In this document: one piece after another, positions 63,770 through 64,000 of the stretch
How positions within the stretch are numbered: the stretch's first letter is position 1
How the letters are laid out: the number at the start of each line of letters is the position of its first letter
The notes under the pieces: generated by a model
The model's database searches: none
The model's input: only the letters and a program-made list of their open reading frames with translations
Told to the model about the DNA's origin: nothing
Assembly: GCF_014203275.1 (NCBI RefSeq)
Contig: NZ_JACHIP010000005.1
Coordinates: forward strand, 496,001 to 560,000
Origin: Granulicella aggregans
GTDB lineage: Bacteria; Acidobacteriota; Terriglobia; Terriglobales; Acidobacteriaceae
Reading direction: 5' to 3'
DNA: 64,000 bases
Position numbers and translations under genes: made by a program

Positions 63770-63831
63770 GTTCATTTCACGCTGTCTTCGATAAGAGCCT
63801 CGTCCTTCAGGAGAATTCTCTTCGCAAGATC

Positions 63832-64000
63832 ATGAACGAAGCGACGAAACATTTCAGACGTGTGCAGGAAGTCTTTGACGAAGTCATTGCACTTCCAGAT
63901 GATCGTCGCGATACGCGGCTCGATGAACTGTGCGGTTCCGACACCGAGTTGCTGGCGGATGTGCGTTCTCTGCTCGCGGCCATGGTCGAAGAGATGGAGG
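63832..64000 (+). CDS. Start of a probable Ser/Thr kinase (cut by window edge)
   Basis: Only 56 codons are visible, beginning MNEATKHFRRVQEVFDEVIA and continuing LDELCGSDTELLADVRSLLA. This N-terminal helical segment, right after an ECF sigma factor gene, is typical of the kinases that accompany such sigma factors, but the kinase domain itself lies beyond the window. AGGAG at 63809-63813 is rather far from the ATG, so the true start could differ. Confidence 0.6.
   Translation, partial: MNEATKHFRRVQEVFDEVIALPDDRRDTRLDELCGSDTELLADVRSLLAAMVEEME

Overview
The window looks like a chromosomal segment of an Acidobacteriota bacterium of the Terriglobus/Granulicella/Edaphobacter kind. This rests on an Oar-like TonB-dependent receptor with an N-terminal carboxypeptidase-type domain and no SusD partner, very large secreted proteins built from choice-of-anchor-D (ASH), NHL, IPT and BACON-like modules, many Ser/Thr kinases with TPR tails, and an ECF sigma factor next to a kinase gene. 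The assignment is inferred from gene content; no rRNA or other marker is present. I saw no tRNA, rRNA, CRISPR array, insertion sequence or prophage.

Left edge (1-5.2 kb): housekeeping genes, namely the start of a transketolase, a GH15 glucoamylase-like enzyme, a Mn-type superoxide dismutase and a cystathionine gamma-synthase-family enzyme. A strong bidirectional terminator hairpin separates the last two.

Centre (5.5-38.1 kb): a very complete L-rhamnose utilisation locus in four blocks. (i) rhaEW-rhaB (+) encode the aldolase/lactaldehyde dehydrogenase fusion and rhamnulokinase. (ii) A minus-strand block runs from a TonB-dependent receptor through a GH39-like enzyme, a GH78 and a GH106 alpha-L-rhamnosidase, a TPR protein and an AraA/FucI-like isomerase. 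(iii) A second minus-strand block holds lutA-lutB-lutC, the L-rhamnose isomerase rhaI and a regulator joining an IclR-type helix-turn-helix to a sugar-binding domain. (iv) A plus-strand block holds the rhamnose/H+ symporter rhaT, a second GH106, an exported amidohydrolase and a third, divergent GH106-like enzyme. Together they predict: rhamnosylated glycan bound and imported at the outer membrane, rhamnose released in the periplasm, uptake by RhaT, isomerisation, phosphorylation, cleavage to DHAP and lactaldehyde, oxidation to lactate, and oxidation to pyruvate by LutABC.

Right part (38-64 kb): a two-domain VOC protein, a membrane Ser/Thr kinase with TPRs, a DUF1801 protein, and two giant secreted proteins of 3368 and about 2378 residues. 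The first giant contains kelch and NHL repeats, a PASTA domain, a metzincin zinc motif and a striking array of about 50 octapeptide units (consensus NVTLGSGG) with a 24-residue super-period. Between the giants lie an FHA-GAF-SpoIIE phosphatase and a small outer-membrane barrel protein. At the right edge an ECF sigma factor is followed by the start of another kinase gene.

The most novel-looking items are the octapeptide array, the IclR/sugar-binding regulator, the integrated rhamnose-to-pyruvate locus, and the phospho-signalling genes interleaved with giant surface proteins.
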